Below are positions 60,612-64,000 of a stretch of 64,000 nucleotides of DNA, piece after piece; the stretch's first letter is position 1; each line of letters begins with the position of its first letter. The stretch comes from Selaginella tamariscina (Eukaryota > Streptophyta > Lycopodiopsida > Selaginellales > Selaginellaceae), in the NCBI GenBank assembly GCA_003024785.1, contig PUQB01000084.1, forward strand, positions 245,346-309,345, in the 5' to 3' direction. The translations under genes and the position numbers were made by a program. Below the pieces are notes generated by a model. It worked only from the letters and a program-made list of their open reading frames with translations, was not told the DNA's origin and ran no database searches.

Positions 60612-62493
60612 ACACCTCCTCCCTAAGGACAAGTTCCACAAATCCTGGGACCTGGTTTAGCAGGATAACGCTGATGGAAGGCAGCAACCTTGGAAGAAGC
60701 ATGGAGTAAATTAGATGCATGTTCCCAAGTGCGATCGGTAGACAAATAATCTTTCCAATTCACCAAGTATTGAAGTTGGCGGCGATGAAAACGAGAATCA
60801 AGGATGGTTATAATTTCGTACTCAGGTTCATCGTCAATGACCACAGGGGGAGGAGAAGAAGCACGACCAAGAAGAGAAGAAGGATGATACGGTTTCAACA
60901 AAGAGGTGTGAAACACAGGATGAAGTTTCACAATAAATGGTAGCTCTAGTCGAAAAGCTACAGGATTGACCTCAACCGCAATCTTATAAGGGCTCAATCG
61001 TTGAAAATCCAACTTAAAAGAAGGTATGTTGGTGTGAATGTGCCAACGAAGAAGCCACACGAGATCACCAATCTTGTATGCAAGTGCCGACTGACGATGA
61101 GCATCAGCATGATGCTTGTACTATTCCTGTGCTTACTGAAGATGAACTCGGAGATCATCATGTACCTGGCAAAGATGCTGAAAATGATTTTATACTGCAG
61201 GAGCGGAAGAATGAGAAGCATGAGGAACAAAGTCAAAACGTGGATGGTAGCCTGTAAGAGTGAAGAAAGGTGTTTGGCCTATATATGCGTGAACGAAGTT
61301 GTTGTAAGCAAACTCCGCCATAAGAAGAAGGTTCAACCAGTTGTCTTGTTGGTAACTAATGAAGCAGCGAAGATACTGCTCCAAGGTTTGAATTGTGAGT
61401 TTTGACTGCCCATCAGTTTGCGGATAATATCCTAAAGAAAGATCCGCTTTAACTTGTGGACTATGGAAAGCTTTCACCAAAATTTAGACATGAATTGTGG
61501 GCCTCGATCATAAACAATGCTCTCAGGAAAACCATGATGTCGGAACACTTCGCGGATCACCAACTCAGTAGTTGTCTGGCATGTATCCGTCTTCTTACAT
61601 GGTAAGAAATAAGCCTATTTGATAAAACAGTCAACCACCACAAAAACTACATTAAATCCACGAGAAGGAGGAAGATTTGTAAGGAAATCCATAGAAATGG
61701 ATCTCCAAGGAACAAAGGGAACAGAAAGAAAACGAAGAAGACCAGAGGGCACATGACGAGGCATCTTCGACCTATTGCAGGTGTCACAACTTTGTACAAA
61801 TTTTTCCACAACACCTCGCAACCCAGGCCATCAATAGTTGTGAGTCACCAACTCAACTGTCTTGGCCACACCAAAATGTCCTATAGCCAGGGTATCATGA
61901 CAATCCTGTACCACACGAGTCCTGTAAACACCAACATGAATGTATAGGAGATCTTCCCGGTACAGAAGTCCGTCCTATATGGTGAACAACTTGTAATCTG
62001 TACGGGAATTGAAAGAAGAGGAGCTTGCGATGTTAGGACTAATGTGTGAGAACATATTCTTTGCCAAGTCGTCTGTAGCCAATTGCAAACGAATGTCCTA
62101 TAGAAGTGTTGAATTTGCTAGAGCATGATGAACCTTAGTGTCGCAAGCCGAAATCGATCAAGACTCAACAACACTTGCTTTTAACAGTCATATGCAGGAT
62201 CGCCCGAGATTAGTGCAAGGTAAGAGTGCTTAGACAATGCATCCGCTTTGCCATTCCGAAAACCAGGATTGTAGACGATGACAAAATCAAAATATGATAG
62301 GAATTTCGCCCACCTAGCATGTCGTCGACTGAACTTGAACCGTTTGAAAAACCTTCAGGTTTTTGTGATCTACAAGAACTTGTACAGGATGCGTAGCACC
62401 TTCTAGGAAGTGCCGTCACTCCTCAAACGAATCCACAATGGCCTTGAGTTCTTTGTCATGAATTTTGTAATTGATCTCCGCCGAAATGAACTT
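60612..62493 (-). pseudogene. Ty3/gypsy chromovirus pol fragment (RNase H, integrase, chromodomain)
   Basis: In minus-strand order there are an RNase H end (ELKAIVDSFEEW, LVDHKNLKVF; 62490-62300), the integrase H2C2-type zinc finger (CDTCNRSK at about 61780), an integrase core with SMDFLTNLPPS and later [20 protein letters not shown] (61480-61190), then the C-terminal KLHPVFHTSLLKPYHPS and a chromodomain (QYLVNWKDYLSTDRTWEHA; 61060-60623). Stops and frameshifts interrupt the frame. A polypurine tract (TTAGGGAGGAGGTG on the minus strand) sits directly before the 3' LTR at 60611. Gag, protease and most of reverse transcriptase are missing because another LTR abuts at 62494. Confidence 0.9.
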
Positions 62494-63090
62494 TGTCAAG
62501 CCACGATCCAGGAACCAAAGAGAATAGGATTCCAGGGACATGAAGGCTTGACTCAGGAACAGGACCGAGAGCAGGACATGAACTAGGAATAGGAACAGGA
62601 CGGATCTAGGAGCAAGACAGGATCAGGATAGGATCCGGGAGCAAGACAGGAAAGTGCAGGACAAGATCAGGAACAAGACAGAAGCAGGACAGGATCCGGA
62701 GCAGGACAGAGATCCAGGAGCAGGACAGGAAACAGGAGCGAGACAGGAACGGACAGGAAACAAGACAAGAACAAGACAAGACGAGATTGATCGTAGTAAG
62801 ACTGGTGTTGATAGTAACTGATTGTACAACAATTAGGTCGGAGCTTTTATGCTCACAACTCCAAGAGCTAATCTAGGCATGAGTGCTAAAAGTGGTTGCA
62901 TGCATGCAAAAGTGACTGCATGCATGCAGAGGCTAAGATGAGTCCACATGTCCCTTATCCTCTAGGCATATCCTGTGGCATATCCTGTAGGAATATCCTG
63001 CAACCGTATCCTGTATCCGGAATCCTGTAGGAAAGTCCTGCAACCCATATCCTGTATCCGGAATCCTGTATTCTGTATCGGGTCGTGACA
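62494..63090 (-). repeat. Ty3/gypsy LTR (3' LTR of element 3)
   Basis: 597 bp from TGTCAAGCCACGATCC at 62494 to CGGGTCGTGACA at 63090. It contains the GGAGCAAGACAGGA minisatellite, the shared block TTTATGCTCACAACTCC and, unlike the other copies, a duplicated GCATGCATGCA motif at 62895-62932. It abuts the RNase H sequence of element 2, as expected for insertion of element 3 into element 2. The matching 5' end is beyond the window. Confidence 0.88.
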
Positions 63091-64000
63091 GCACCTCCTC
63101 CCTAAAGACGAGTTCCACGAGTCTTGGGACCTGGTTTAGCAGGATAATGCCGATGGAAGGCAGCAACCTTGGAAGAAGCATGGAGTAAGTTGGATGCAGG
63201 TTCCCAAGTGCGATCAGTAGGCAAATACCTTTCCAATCCACCAAGTATTGGAGTTGGTGCGATGAAGACGAGATCAAGGATGGGCTGACTTCGTACTCAG
63301 GTTCAGTGTCAATGACCACAGGAGGGGGAGGAGAAGAAACACGACCGGGAAGAGAAGAAGGATGATACGGCTCCAACAAGGAGGTGTGAAACACAGGATG
63401 AAGTTTCACCGTGGATGGTAACTCGAGTCGGAAAGCTACAGGATTTACCTCCGCCACGATCCTGTAAGGGCCCAATCGTTGAAAATCCAACTTAGAAGAA
63501 GGCCTGTTGGTGCGAATGTGTCGACGAAGAAGCCACACGAGATCACCAATCTTGTATGCAGGTGGCTGACGGTGAGCATCAGCATGATGCTTGTATCGTT
63601 CCTGTGCCTGCTGAAGATGAACCTGGAGATCATCCTGTACCTGCCGAAGATGCTGAAGACGATCCTGTACTGCAGGAGCGGAAGAAGGAGAAGCGGAGGA
63701 GCAAAGTCAAAACGTGGATGGTGGCCTGTAAGAGCAAAGAAAGGTGTCTGTCCTGTAGATGCGTGAACGGAGTTGTTGTAGGCAAACTCCGCCATTGGAA
63801 GAAGGTCCAACCAGTTGTCCTGCTGGTAACTGATGAAGCAACGAAGATACTGTTCAAGGTCTGAATTGTGCGTTCGGACTGCCCATCGGTTTGTGGGTGA
63901 TATCCTGAAGAAAGATCCGCTTTAACCTGTAGACTCCGAAGAAGCTCTCGCCAAAACTTGGACATGAATTGTGGACCTCGATCGGAAACAATGCTCTCAG
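63091..64000 (-). pseudogene. Ty3/gypsy chromovirus integrase and chromodomain, partial
   Basis: The minus strand encodes an integrase core end ([18 protein letters not shown], then [21 protein letters not shown]), the C-terminal LGPYRIVAEVNPVAFRLELP and KLHPVFHTSLLEPYHPSSLP, and a chromodomain start (LQYLVDWKG). A polypurine tract (TTTAGGGAGGAGGTGC) precedes the LTR at 63090. Frame changes near 63780 and in the chromodomain break the ORF. It continues beyond the right edge and is more similar to the 60612-61480 copy than to anything else here. Confidence 0.88.

Noticed and set aside
1-64000. tRNA or rRNA genes
   Set aside because: I looked for conserved tRNA boxes (GGTTCGANTCC) and rRNA cores and saw none I could support; (a scan with tRNAscan-SE would settle it).

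Overview
The window is nuclear DNA of a land plant. It holds intron-rich genes with GT..AG splice sites, a plant-type family-1 glycosyltransferase with a PSPG box, a plant-architecture VPS13, a BYPASS1/ROH1-type (DUF793) protein, TTTAGGG-type interstitial telomere repeats and Ty3/gypsy chromodomain retrotransposons. AT-rich spacers and very abundant TG/GA/TA microsatellites in introns and spacers are characteristic. I cannot name the species. The genes look diverged from flowering-plant homologues, so a non-flowering land plant is possible, but that is inference.

Layout. (1) 1-4225: remains of a Ty3/gypsy element read on the minus strand: LTR at 3392-4225, decayed gag/protease, a ~110-bp tandem array where reverse transcriptase should be, an integrase C-terminal scrap, then an LTR in the opposite orientation. 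(2) 4226-6397: AT-rich spacer. (3) 6398-40839, minus strand: one very large VPS13 lipid-transfer protein gene of about 90 small exons, from the chorein N-terminus to the C-terminal WxPRAPxGY repeats. At least eleven exons carry apparent one-base frame breaks, several at or beside homopolymer runs, so either the assembly has residual indels or the gene is decaying. (4) 41844-43013, minus strand: an intronless BYPASS1/ROH1-like ORF. (5) 44521-46544, plus strand: a complete five-exon UDP-glycosyltransferase gene (471 aa). A collapsed copy of its promoter, exon 1 scraps and intron 1 lies at 48722-48910. (6) 50500-51418: an intronless, frameshifted copy of the 26S proteasome subunit RPN9. (7) 53640-56760: a locus encoding a secreted cysteine-rich protein with potato-inhibitor-II-like segments separated by an extensin-like proline linker. 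It is followed by a second copy of its promoter, an inverted copy of its first exon, and a 31-bp palindrome-bearing tandem array. (8) 56990-58631: telomere-like inverted repeat and AT-rich DNA. (9) 58632-64000: two same-orientation chromovirus fragments, the second with its 3' LTR abutting the RNase H region of the first.

The genes do not form a pathway. VPS13 (membrane-contact lipid transfer), the BYPASS1-like protein, the UGT (small-molecule glycosylation) and the inhibitor-like protein (probable defence) are ordinary plant neighbours. The most interesting parts are the inhibitor/extensin chimera with its duplicated promoter and palindromic array, the systematic frame breaks in VPS13, the tandemly triplicated 3' splice site in VPS13 intron 2, and the rearranged retroelements.
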